Origin: CAYTLW01 sp964438735 | GTDB taxonomy: Bacteria > Myxococcota_A > UBA9042 | Length of the DNA stretch: 30,557 nt | NCBI GenBank assembly: GCA_964438735.1 | Contig: CAYTLW010000094.1 | Coordinates: 1 to 30,557 of the forward strand | Direction of reading: 5' to 3' | Shown here: positions 8,101 through 17,125 of the stretch, piece by piece | How positions within the stretch are numbered: position 1 is the first letter of the stretch | Layout: each line of letters starts with the position of its first letter | The notes under the pieces: generated by a model | The model's database searches: none | The model's input: only the letters and a program-made list of their open reading frames with translations | Told to the model about the DNA's origin: nothing | Position numbers and translations under genes: made by a program

Positions 8101-11100
8101 CGGCAACGCCTGCACGCTGGGCGATGCTTGCGATGCGGGTGGCAAGTGCATCGCCGGCGGGCCCAAGACCTGCCCCGGCGACGCCTGCAACGTCGGCGCT
8201 TGCGACAAGGGCTCCGGCGGCTGTGGCCTGACGCCGCGCGCGGATGGCGCCGGCTGCGAGCTGGGCAAGAAGTGCACCGACAAGGACATCTGCCTCGGCG
8301 GCAAGTGCACGCCTGGTGTGTACATCTGCGACTGCAAGTCCGCCGCGGACTGCGACGATGGCAACACCTGCACCAAGGACGCCTGCCAGGACATCTCCGG
8401 CAAGCTCACCTGTACCAACAAGCCGTTGACCGGCGCGACCTGCATAGACGGGGACGCTTGCACCACCAAAGATGTCTGCAGCAATAAGGGCGTATGCAAC
8501 GGGACCACCAAGGTCTGTAGCGACGGCAACGCCTGCACCACAGACTACTGCGACGGCGCCACCGGCAAATGCGCCGGCAAGCCGAAGACGGGCGTGGCCT
8601 GCGACGACAAGAACTCCTGCACCAAGGACGACAAGTGCACCGCCAAGTCGACCTGCGCCGGAGCGCCCATCGTCTGCAATGACGGCAACGCCTGCACCAC
8701 AGACGCGTGCGCGGCCGGCAAGTGCACATTCAAGCCTACCGTCGGCAAGGCGTGTGACGACGGCAACGGCTGCACGGTCAAGGAAGTCTGCACCGACAAG
8801 GGCATCTGCCTGGGCAAACCGATCGATTGCGACGACGCCAACGCCTGCACGGTCGACCAGTGTGCGGCCAAGATCGGCGACTGCAGCTACACCACCAAGA
8901 CCGGCGCGACCTGTAGCGATGGCAACGCCTGCACGCTCAACGACAAGTGCACGGCAGGCAGCGATTGTGTGGGCTCGGCCAAGAACTGCGACGACAAGAA
9001 CCCGTGCACGGCCGATAGCTGCAATACCAAGACCGGCGCCTGCGCCAACGCGCCGCAGACCGGCAAGGCGTGCACCGACGGCAACCCCTGCACCCTGGGT
9101 GACGCCTGCAGCTCAGCGGGCAAGTGCGTGCCCAAGAGCACGGTGCAGTGCAAGGGCGACGCCTGCCGCATCGGCCTCTGCCTGCCCGCCACCGGCAAGT
9201 GCGGCACGAAGCCAAAGGCGGGCGGCACCAAGTGCGACGACGGCAACGCCTGCACGCTCACCGACGCCTGCGACGGTCAGGGCGTCTGCGCCGGCAAGGG
9301 CGCCAAGTTCTGCCCCGGCGACGATTGCAATATCGGGGCATGCGTCGCGCCTCACGGCACCTGCATCAAGCAACCCAAGCCGGCCAACACCGTCTGCAGC
9401 GACAAGAATCCGTGCACGCTGGGCGACAAGTGCGACGGCAAGGGCAGCTGCAAGGCGGGCGCCAACAAGACCTGTACAGGCACCCAGTGCAGCCTGGGCG
9501 TCTGCAACAAGACGAACGGCTTGTGCGGCTACAAGTCGCGCCCGGTGGGCACCACGTGCAACGACGGCGACGCCTGTTCCAAGGTCGACGCCTGCGACGG
9601 CTACGGCAAGTGCCTCGGCGGCAGCTGGCTGTCCTGTTCGGGCAACCAGTGCAATACCGGCTACTGCGCCAAGGCGACTGGCAAGTGCGCGCTCAAGCCG
9701 CGCGCCAACGGCACCGCGTGCAGCGACGGCAAGGCCTGCACGACACCTGATAAGTGCAACAGCGGGGTGTGCAAAGCCGGCCCCTGGACCTGTCAGTGCA
9801 AGGTCGCGGCGGACTGCGATGACGGCAACGGCTGCACCAAGGACACGTGCGTGTCGTCCGGCGGCAAGCTGGTCTGCAAGAACACGCCGAGCACCGGAGC
9901 CTCGTGCAACGACAGCAAGGCCTGCACCACCAGCGATAAGTGCACCTCCACCGGCACCTGCAAGGGGACCAACAAGGTCTGCAACGACAGCAACGTGTGC
10001 ACGGTGGACTTCTGCGACGAGAAGACGGGCGCCTGCGTCTACAACGTCAGCCTGAACAAGGCCTGCAACGACGGCAAGAAGTGCACGTTGAACGACACCT
10101 GCAAGGCCAACAAGACCTGCTCGGGCACCGCCAAGGTGTGCAACGACGGCAAGGTATGCACCACCGATAAATGCGTCGCCAGCACCGGCGCGTGCAGCTA
10201 TACCAACAACACAGCGGCCTGCAATGACGGCAAGAAGTGCACCAAGGGCGACGTCTGCAAGTCCGGCATCTGCAGCGGTACAGCGGTTGTCTGCAACGAC
10301 AAGAACACCTGCACCAAGGACGTCTGCGACGCCGCCAACGGCGCCTGCGTCTACACCGCCCGCACGGGCGCCACCTGCAGCGACGGCAACCCCTGCACGT
10401 TGAGCGATACCTGCACCAGCGCCAAGACCTGCGTCGGCAGCGCCAAGAACTGCAACGACGGCAACAGCTGCACCGCGGACTCCTGCAACAAGTCCAACGG
10501 CAGCTGCGTCTACACGCCCAAGCCCCGGCACCGCCTGCAGCGATGGCAACCCGTGCACGCTCAACGACAAGTGCAACAGCGGCGGTTCCTGCGCAGCCGG
10601 CACCAACAAGTCCTGCAGCGGCGCCACCTGCAAGACGGGCTACTGCGACAAGTCCGACGGCAAGTGCAAGCTGAAGAATCAGAGCAACGGCACCAGCTGC
10701 AACGACGGCGACAAGTGCACCTTGAAGGACTATTGCAACGGATACGGCACCTGCAAGGCGGGCAACCCCAAGTCATGCGCCGCCAAGGTGTGCAACACGG
10801 TCAGCTGCCAGGCATCGACCGGCAACTGCGTCTACAAGCCCATCAACAAGGGCACCAGCTGTCTGGACGGCAACAAGTGCACCTACGGAGAGAAGTGCGA
10901 CGGCGCCGGCAAATGCGTCGGCGGCAAGACCATCACCTGCACGCCCAAGACCTGCTACAAGGGCGAGTGCAATGCCTCCACGGGCCACTGCGTCTACACG
11001 GTCACCAAGGGCGTCAAGTGCGACGACAACAACAAGTGCACCGACAACGACGTCTGCCGCACCAACGGATATTGCCGCGGCGCCAAGAAGGTGTGTGCGG

Positions 11101-11282
11101 ACAAGTACAGTTGCACCGACGACTATTGCTCCTCGAAGACGGGAGAGTGCGTATTCCAGCCCAACCACAAGGCATGTCCGACGACCAGCAACTGCAAGTC
11201 GTACTGCTACCCGGCGGGGTCGAAACTGGAGACTGGCTGCGTCTACTCCAAGGGCTGCGGACCCTCTTTCGGGGGCGGCTGA
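5168..11282 (+). CDS. Giant Cys-module lipoprotein, one frameshift
   Basis: After correcting one base the product is about 2037 residues. Residues 1-24 are a lipoprotein signal peptide (RRRSRNSLLLTCSLLLLLAQGC, shown here as R-rich n-region and Leu-rich core; Cys24). Residues 25-115 are Asp/Glu/Ala/Thr-rich and probably a disordered spacer. The rest is a continuous array of short Cys modules such as CDDGNACTADAC and CSDGNPCTLSDTC, many in alternating C-x5-C-x5-C and C-x5-C-x4-C form. Longer variants such as CKGDACNAGSCN replace some of the second type. No C-terminal globular domain is seen; the end is GCVYSKGCGPSFGGG. The array likely forms a long disulfide-bonded stalk outside the cell. At 10523-10526 (CCCC) an extra C shifts the frame. 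Removing it restores GTACSDGNPCTLNDKC and the array to the TGA at 11280-11282. Read unshifted, the frame runs to 11332 as non-Cys, Gln/Arg-rich nonsense. The ATG at 5168 lacks a close ribosome site. Confidence 0.8.
5515..11250 (+). repeat. Tandem Cys-module array
   Basis: At DNA level this is a long series of diverged ~70-80-base units rich in TGCGACGA(T/C)GGCAA and TGCACC, encoding C-D/N-D-G-N-x-C-T modules. Divergence is high enough that the units are individually distinct. Such arrays are prone to assembly collapse and indels, and a frameshift is present within this one at 10523-10526. Confidence 0.8.
10523..10526 (+). other. Frameshift site: extra C in CCCC
   Basis: The codons AAG-CCC-(C)-GGC-ACC-GCC-TGC show one C too many. 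Upstream the frame reads ...CVYTPKP. Downstream the module frame resumes as GTACSDGN in the next frame. Removing one C gives CVYTPKPGTACSDGN, which has exactly the spacing of the neighbouring CVYTARTGATCSDGN unit. The restored frame stays open with Cys modules for a further ~750 bases, so either a sequencing error or a very recent mutation is likely. Confidence 0.85.
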
Positions 11283-11374
11283 GCCAAGGGGCCGGACAGT
11301 CTTCCCTTGCAGCGACGGGCGCCGGTTTGTAGCCTGCGATCTCTTGTTCAGGGACAGGACGAATCTATCGGGGG

Positions 11375-14300
11375 ATGCTGGTCATGAATGTCTATGGGCC
11401 CTTCACTCGGGTCGCAGTATTGCTCGTCCTCGCACCATTGCTGGTTTGCGTGGGCAGCTGCGTCAGCCCGATCAACAACCCCTCGACCATTGGCGATGGC
11501 GGCACCTGGGAACCCGGCTACCTCGACGACGACGTCAAGGGTGACGCACCGAAGCGCAGAGGCAACCAGGACGTTGTCGCCGCCAGCGACGGGGCCGTGG
11601 TCGACGTCAAGAAGGTGGTACCCGGCTGCGTGAAGACCGACCCGGCGACCGAGACCTGCGACGGCGTCGACAACGACTGCGACGGTGTCACCGACAGCAA
11701 GACCGCCTGCGACAGCGGCAACCCCTGCATCAAGTCGACCTGCGACGCCAAGCTGGCCGCGGACACCGGCGATGGCTGCATCAACGAGAACCTCGACGGC
11801 GCCGCATGCGACGATGGCAGCGCCTGTTCGACCAACGACAACTGCCTCAACGGCGGCTGCAAGGGCGCGCCCAAGAACTGCGACGATGGCAGCCCGTGCA
11901 CGGTCGACAACTGCAAGGCCAGCACCGGCAAGTGTGAAAACGTGCCGCTGCCACCCGGGCAGAAGTGCAACGACGGCAACGCCTGCACCGACAACGACAC
12001 CTGCACCAAGGACGGCGCTTGCGTCGGCCAGTCCAGCGCCCAGTGTGATGACGGCAATCCCTGCACCAAGGATGGCTGCGACAACAACGGCAAGTGCGTC
12101 TACCAGCAGCTGAGCGAGGGCACCTGCGACGACGCCAACCCGTGCACCGACAAGGACGTCTGCCTGGCGGGTAAATGCGTCTCCGGCGGCCCCAAGGTCT
12201 GCGACGATGGCAACGCCTGCACCGACGACTTCTGCGACATCGCCAACGGCGGCTGCGTCACCAAACCCAAGACCTTTGGCACCTCGTGCACGCCGTCGAA
12301 CAAGTGCATGGGCAAGGGCTCCTGCAATGAGCAGGGCCTGTGCGTGGGCGCGGCCAAGTGCGACGACAACAAGATCTGCACCATCGACACCTGCGACCAG
12401 GCTGACGGCAAGTGCACCAACACCCCGCTGCAGAAGGGCACGCCCTGCGATGACAACGTACCCTGCACCAGCAACACCATGTGCACCGCCGACGGCGTCT
12501 GCGATTCCGGTGGCCAGAAGGGTTGCGACGATGGCAACCCATGCACCGTCGACCAGTGCGCCGATCCGGTGAAGCAGACCTGCAAACACACACCCATGTT
12601 CGGCAATTGCGACGATGGCGACGCCTGCACCCAGGGCGAGAAGTGCGTGGCCAGCAAGTGCGTCGCCGGCCCGTCGCTCAAGGTCGAGACCGTCGCCGGC
12701 TCCGGTAAGGGCACCTGGCAGGACGGCAACGGCACCACCGCGGCCTTCTATCATCCTCGCGGCGTGGCGTTTGCGCTCGACGGCAGCTTGTTCATCGCCG
12801 ACTCGAGCAACAACCGGATCCGCCAGGTGGAGCCCAATGGCAAGGTCAGCACCATCGCTGGCCAGGCGGCTTATGGCTTCCAGGATGGCTGGGGCACGTC
12901 GGCGAAGTTCTACAAGCCGCAGGGCATCGCGTTGGACAAGAACGGCGCTCTCTACGTGGCCGACTGGAACAACCACCGCATCCGCAAGGTGGTCAATGGC
13001 CAGGTGACGACGGTCGCCGGCAGCACCAAGGGCTACAAGGATGGCTCGGGCACTGGCGCGCTGTTCCAGTTCCCCGATGACGTGGCCGTGGACGGCGCGG
13101 GCAATCTCTTCGTCGCCGACTCCTACAACCATCGCATCCGCAAGATCGACCCGCAGGGCACGGTCACCACCGTGGCGGGCGGCATCGCGGGCATGGCCGA
13201 CGGCCTGGGCACCGCGGCCAAGTTCAACCGACCGGCCGGCATCGCCGTGGACACTGCTGGCGTGCTCTGGGTGTCCGACAGCCTCAATCACGTCATCCGA
13301 CGCATCGCCGCCAACGGCATGGTGTCCACCTTCGCCGGCTCTGGTGCCAACGGCTGGGCCGACGGTCCGGGCAAATCGGCGTCGTTCTACGACCCCCATG
13401 GCCTGGAGATCGACGCTGGTGGCAACCTCTATGTCGCCGACGCCGGCAACCACAGCGTCCGGCGCATCGACAACAAGGGCTTCGTGACCACCCTGGCGGG
13501 CCTCAATCAGAAGGGCTACCTGGACGGCAACGGCGGTCTGGCCAAGTTCGACGAGCCGCATGATGTGGCCATCGGCAAGGACGGCCTGGTCTTCATCGCC
13601 GACAACAACAACCACCGCATCCGCAAAGCTGCGCCTTCTTCCAAGCTCTGCACCGACGGCCAGCCCTGCACCCTGGATGGCTGCGACGACAAGACCGGCG
13701 CCTGCACGCACAAGGCGCTCAAGGCGGGCGACCCCTGCGATGACGGCAGCAAGTGCACCACCAAGGAGAAATGCGACTTCGCCGGCAAGTGCTCGGGCAC
13801 CAGCAAGGATTGCAACGACAAGAACGACTGCACCACCGACACCTGCAACAGCTTCACGGGCGAATGCGCCTACGCCAAAGAGGTCAAGCCCTGCGACGAC
13901 GGCAACAAGTGCACCGACGGTGACCTCTGTGCAGGCGGCAAGTGCACCGCCGGCGCGGGCACGGTGAGCACGTGGGCCGGCAGCGGCATCAAGGGCAACG
14001 CCAATGGCCAGGGCAACAAGGCCCAGTTCAACGACCCGGCGCGGGTGGCCGCGGCGATTGACGGCACCCTCTACGTCTCCGACCACGCCGGCAATCGAAT
14101 CCGCAAAATCGACCCCAAGGGCAACGTGACGACCTTTGCGGGCAGCATCCCGGGCTACCTGGACGGCGCTGCGGCCCAAGCGAAGTTCAACGGCCCGTCC
14201 GGCATCGCCGTGGAGCTCAGCGGCAACGTCTATGTCGCAGACCGAAACAACCATCGAATCCGCAAGATCGACCCCAAGGGCAACGTCAGCACCCTGTCGG

Positions 14301-17026
14301 GCAGCTACAGTGGCTTCGCAGATGGCGAAAAGACCAAGGCCCGCTTCTTCTATCCCGAAGACGTGGAGGTGGACAACGCCGGCAACGTCTACGTGGCCGA
14401 CTCCTACAACAATCGGATCCGCAAGGTGACGGCCCAGGGGTATGTGACCACCATCGCCGGCAGCAACCAGAGTTACGCCGACGGCAAGGGCGCCAAAGCG
14501 TACTTCCACTGGCCCTTCGCGCTGGCCATGGACAACAAGGGCGCGCTCATCGTCGCCGACCGCAACAACCAGCGCATCCGTCGCGTTGACCAGGAGGGCA
14601 ATGTGACCACCCTGGCCGGCAAGGGCACCACCGGCGCCGCGGACGGCCAGGGCGTGGCGGCCTCGTTCAACAACCCGGAATCTCTCGCCATCGACCCCTT
14701 CGGCCAGATCCTCATCGCCGACCGCAGCAACAATCGCATCCGGCGGATGACCCCGGATGGATTCGTGGTCACCCTGTCCGGGCAGGCGGGCAGCGGCCAC
14801 CAGGACGGCGACGCGGTCAAGGCGAAGTTCTCGGGGCCCGGCGGCATCGCCGCGGCCAAGGACGGCAGCGTCTATGTCGCCGACCGCGCCAACAACCGCA
14901 TCCGCAAGATGGCGCCGACGCACAAGGTCTGCGATGACGGCAAGGGGTGCACCGCCGACGCCTGCGACGTCAAGACCGCCAAGTGCAGCCACAAGGTCAT
15001 CAAGGCCGGCCAGTCCTGCACCGACGGCAACGCCTGCACGCAGAAGGACGTCTGCGACGACAAGAACCAGTGCGTCGGCGTCAAGAAGAACTGCAGCGAT
15101 GGCAACGACTGCAGCCTCGATGTCTGCAATCCCTACAACGGCGCCTGCCTGCACAGCCCACAGGACGTGCCCTGCAGTGACGGGGACTTCTGCACCTCGG
15201 CCGACCAGTGCATGAACGGCAAGTGCATCGGCGACATCGGCGACCTGAAGACCATCGCCGGCAGCGGCAAGGGCGGCTACGCGGATGGCGCAGGCTCGCA
15301 GGCGATGTTCAATCGGCCCTTCGGCGTCGACGCCGACGGCAAGGCCAACGTATATGTGGCCGACCAGTACAATCAGCGCATCCGCAAGATCACGCCCAAC
15401 GGCGACGTGTCGACCCTGGCCGGCAGCACCGGTGGCTGGCAGGACGGCACCGGCGCGGCGGCACGCTTCAACTATCCATATGACGTCGCCGCGACCGACG
15501 GCGGTGTGGTCTACGTGGCCGACCGCAACAACCACCGCATTCGCATGGTGACGCCCGAAGGCAAGGTCACCACGGTCGCCGGCACCGGCAGCAGCAGCTA
15601 CAAGGATGGCCCGGCGTTGCAGGCCTATACCCGCTATCCCAGCGGTCTGGATGTGGACAAGAACAACACGGTCTACTTCACCGATTACTACTACAAACGC
15701 ATCCGCAGGCTGAGCAATGGCGTGGTCGACACCATCGCCGGCAGTGGCTCGACCGGCTACGTCGATGCGGTCGGCAAGAAGGCCAGCTTCTACTATCCCT
15801 ACGACGTGGCGGTGGACAGCAAGGGCAACCTCTTCGTGGCCGACACCTACAACCACCTCATCCGCCACATCAACCCGGCGGGCGTGGTGACCACTCTGGC
15901 CGGCACGCCGCAGAAGGGTGGCTTCGCCGATCTGAAGGGCAAGGACGCGAAGTTCTACTACCCCTATGGCATCGCGGTGAACAACCACGACGAGGTCTTC
16001 GTCGCCGACCGCAGCAACAACCGCATCCGCAAGGTGTTCGCCGACGGCAACGTCATCACCGTGGCCGGTACCGGCGCGACGGGGTGGAAGGATGGCCCCG
16101 CCCTGCAGGGCAACCTCAATCAGCCTTACGGCCTGGGTTTCGGACCCAACGACGAGATGTACATCGCCGACTCCAACAACTACCGCGTGCGTTACGTCAG
16201 CAGCCCCTACAAGACCTGCAGCGACGGCACCGAGTGCACGATCGATTCGTGCAACGCCAAGACCGGCAAGTGCGAGCATGTCATCGTGCCCGACGGCTCG
16301 CCATGCGTCGGCGACAAACCCTGCCTGGACAAGCGGCTGTGCAATATGGGCATCTGCGTCGGCGGCCTGCCCAAGAAGTGCGACGACAAGAACTCCTGCA
16401 CCGTCGACAGCTGCGACAAGGTCACCGGCAAGTGCGTCTTCAAGCCGGGGCCGAACTGCAAAGTGGTGCGGCGCGTATTCCTGACCAGCCAGAAGTATCA
16501 CGGCAATCTGGGCAACATCTACGGTGCCGACGCCAAGTGCCAGCAGCAGGCGTCCGCAGCCAAGCTCGGCGGCAAGTGGATGGCCTGGCTCTCGTCCAGC
16601 TCGGGCAACCCGCTACAACGCTTCAACAAGGCGTCAGTGCCCTACGTCTTGATCAACGGCGTGATCATCGCCCAGAACTGGAACGACCTGGTCGACGGCT
16701 CCTTGCAAGCGTCCATCAACGTCGACGAGACCGGCCTGGTCATCTCGTCGACGGGCAATGTGTATTGCAAGTCGCTCACTGGCCCCAAGGTGTGGACCAA
16801 CACCAAGACCAACGGAGGTCTGTACAGCTCGTCGTCGAAGTACTCCTGCGCCAACTGGGCCACCCACAGCACCAGCAGCTACTACCGGCCGGTTTTGGGT
16901 ATGGCCAATCGCACCGACGGCACCTGGACGTACCACCACTGCTCGTCCAACTACGCTCGCTGCTCGTCGCCCTACCTGGGCCACCTGTACTGCTTCGAAC
17001 AGAGCGACCACTTCGCGCCGAAATAG
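11375..17026 (+). CDS. Lipoprotein with Cys modules, three NHL propellers and DUF1554-like head
   Basis: This encodes 1883 residues. The signal peptide ends in VGSC (Cys29 from the ATG at 11375, Cys26 from an equally plausible ATG at 11384). A short spacer follows, including ETCDGVDNDCDG, a MopE-like Cys motif. Residues ~100-430 hold alternating Cys half-modules. Three NHL blocks follow at 12677-13645, 13961-14926 and 15242-16213, each with six repeats (pattern ...P-x-G-I-A-V-D-x-x-G-N-x-Y-V-A-D-x-x-N-x-R-I-R-K...). Cys modules separate the blocks. The last ~185 residues (RRVFLTSQKYHGNLGNIYGA, ADAKCQQQA, KAWLS-like KWMAWLSSSSG, YVLINGVIIAQNW) match the DUF1554 pattern, a lectin-like domain also found in Leptospira surface proteins. 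The product is probably an extended surface or adhesion protein; this role is inferred. It lies 92 bases after the previous giant lipoprotein gene, in the same direction. Confidence 0.85.
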   Translation: MLVMNVYGPFTRVAVLLVLAPLLVCVGSCVSPINNPSTIGDGGTWEPGYLDDDVKGDAPKRRGNQDVVAASDGAVVDVKKVVPGCVKTDPATETCDGVDNDCDGVTDSKTACDSGNPCIKSTCDAKLAADTGDGCINENLDGAACDDGSACSTNDNCLNGGCKGAPKNCDDGSPCTVDNCKASTGKCENVPLPPGQKCNDGNACTDNDTCTKDGACVGQSSAQCDDGNPCTKDGCDNNGKCVYQQLSEGTCDDANPCTDKDVCLAGKCVSGGPKVCDDGNACTDDFCDIANGGCVTKPKTFGTSCTPSNKCMGKGSCNEQGLCVGAAKCDDNKICTIDTCDQADGKCTNTPLQKGTPCDDNVPCTSNTMCTADGVCDSGGQKGCDDGNPCTVDQCADPVKQTCKHTPMFGNCDDGDACTQGEKCVASKCVAGPSLKVETVAGSGKGTWQDGNGTTAAFYHPRGVAFALDGSLFIADSSNNRIRQVEPNGKVSTIAGQAAYGFQDGWGTSAKFYKPQGIALDKNGALYVADWNNHRIRKVVNGQVTTVAGSTKGYKDGSGTGALFQFPDDVAVDGAGNLFVADSYNHRIRKIDPQGTVTTVAGGIAGMADGLGTAAKFNRPAGIAVDTAGVLWVSDSLNHVIRRIAANGMVSTFAGSGANGWADGPGKSASFYDPHGLEIDAGGNLYVADAGNHSVRRIDNKGFVTTLAGLNQKGYLDGNGGLAKFDEPHDVAIGKDGLVFIADNNNHRIRKAAPSSKLCTDGQPCTLDGCDDKTGACTHKALKAGDPCDDGSKCTTKEKCDFAGKCSGTSKDCNDKNDCTTDTCNSFTGECAYAKEVKPCDDGNKCTDGDLCAGGKCTAGAGTVSTWAGSGIKGNANGQGNKAQFNDPARVAAAIDGTLYVSDHAGNRIRKIDPKGNVTTFAGSIPGYLDGAAAQAKFNGPSGIAVELSGNVYVADRNNHRIRKIDPKGNVSTLSGSYSGFADGEKTKARFFYPEDVEVDNAGNVYVADSYNNRIRKVTAQGYVTTIAGSNQSYADGKGAKAYFHWPFALAMDNKGALIVADRNNQRIRRVDQEGNVTTLAGKGTTGAADGQGVAASFNNPESLAIDPFGQILIADRSNNRIRRMTPDGFVVTLSGQAGSGHQDGDAVKAKFSGPGGIAAAKDGSVYVADRANNRIRKMAPTHKVCDDGKGCTADACDVKTAKCSHKVIKAGQSCTDGNACTQKDVCDDKNQCVGVKKNCSDGNDCSLDVCNPYNGACLHSPQDVPCSDGDFCTSADQCMNGKCIGDIGDLKTIAGSGKGGYADGAGSQAMFNRPFGVDADGKANVYVADQYNQRIRKITPNGDVSTLAGSTGGWQDGTGAAARFNYPYDVAATDGGVVYVADRNNHRIRMVTPEGKVTTVAGTGSSSYKDGPALQAYTRYPSGLDVDKNNTVYFTDYYYKRIRRLSNGVVDTIAGSGSTGYVDAVGKKASFYYPYDVAVDSKGNLFVADTYNHLIRHINPAGVVTTLAGTPQKGGFADLKGKDAKFYYPYGIAVNNHDEVFVADRSNNRIRKVFADGNVITVAGTGATGWKDGPALQGNLNQPYGLGFGPNDEMYIADSNNYRVRYVSSPYKTCSDGTECTIDSCNAKTGKCEHVIVPDGSPCVGDKPCLDKRLCNMGICVGGLPKKCDDKNSCTVDSCDKVTGKCVFKPGPNCKVVRRVFLTSQKYHGNLGNIYGADAKCQQQASAAKLGGKWMAWLSSSSGNPLQRFNKASVPYVLINGVIIAQNWNDLVDGSLQASINVDETGLVISSTGNVYCKSLTGPKVWTNTKTNGGLYSSSSKYSCANWATHSTSSYYRPVLGMANRTDGTWTYHHCSSNYARCSSPYLGHLYCFEQSDHFAPK
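11700..12676 (+). repeat. Alternating A/B Cys half-modules
   Basis: Eleven half-modules alternate strictly between A (C-x5-C-x5-C, for example CNDGNACTDNDTC) and B (C-x5-C-x4-C, for example CDDGNPCTKDGC). One A position is a variant, CTPSNKCMGKGSC. The run ends on an A module (CDDGDACTQGEKC) directly before the first propeller. Confidence 0.75.
12677..13645 (+). repeat. NHL block 1, six units
   Basis: Six NHL-type repeats of about 54 residues (323 residues in total) begin at LKVETVAGSG and end at RIRKAAPSSK. Each unit has an AGS...DG...F...P segment and an (I/V)AD...N..IR segment. Six units fit one six-bladed beta-propeller. Confidence 0.8.
13961..14926 (+). repeat. NHL block 2, six units
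   Basis: Six NHL repeats (322 residues) run from TVSTWAGSG to RIRKMAPTHK, with the same unit layout as block 1. Four Cys half-modules (B-A-B-A, 13646-13960) separate it from block 1. Confidence 0.8.
15242..16213 (+). repeat. NHL block 3, six units
   Basis: Six NHL repeats (324 residues) run from DLKTIAGSG to RVRYVSSPYK. Several units carry an aromatic YPYD/YPYG version of the P-x-G motif. Four Cys half-modules precede the block (14927-15241) and three follow (16214 to about 16460). Confidence 0.8.
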
Positions 17027-17030
17027 CGTC

Positions 17031-17062
17031 GCGGGTAGTTTGCACCCGCCGTATCAGCGGGT
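17031..17062 (+). promoter_or_regulatory. GCGGGT/ACCCGC alternative hairpins
   Basis: GCGGGT (17031-17036) can pair with ACCCGC (17044-17049) across a 7-base loop just after the stop at 17026. A second GCGGGT at 17057-17062 could pair with the same ACCCGC instead. No T-run follows, so this is not a convincing intrinsic terminator. A GGTTAACC palindrome overlaps at 17060-17067. Confidence 0.2.
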
Positions 17063-17125
17063 TAACCTCGCCCCACGATCGCGAACGCCCACTACACCGG
17101 CGGGCGGGCCATCGTCGGTGCCGGT

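Noticed and set aside
5515..11250. CRISPR-like or mobile tandem DNA repeat.
   Set aside because: The repeats are in-frame coding modules of diverged sequence without uniform spacers; they encode Cys-rich protein repeats.
11348..16501. A 1717-codon open frame on the minus strand opposite the propeller lipoprotein gene, and similar long antisense frames opposite the other Cys arrays (5102-6652, 9113-10633 and, on the plus strand, 25803-27158).
   Set aside because: They arise from the strict codon pattern of the Cys-rich and Gly/Asp-rich sense genes in GC-rich DNA. Their products are Ala/Val/Gly/Asp/His-rich with no domain, and the sense strand has clear lipoboxes and folded domains.
17027..17070. 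Intrinsic terminator after the propeller lipoprotein gene.
   Set aside because: The 6-bp hairpin is followed by no T-run. It is kept only as a weak regulatory structure.
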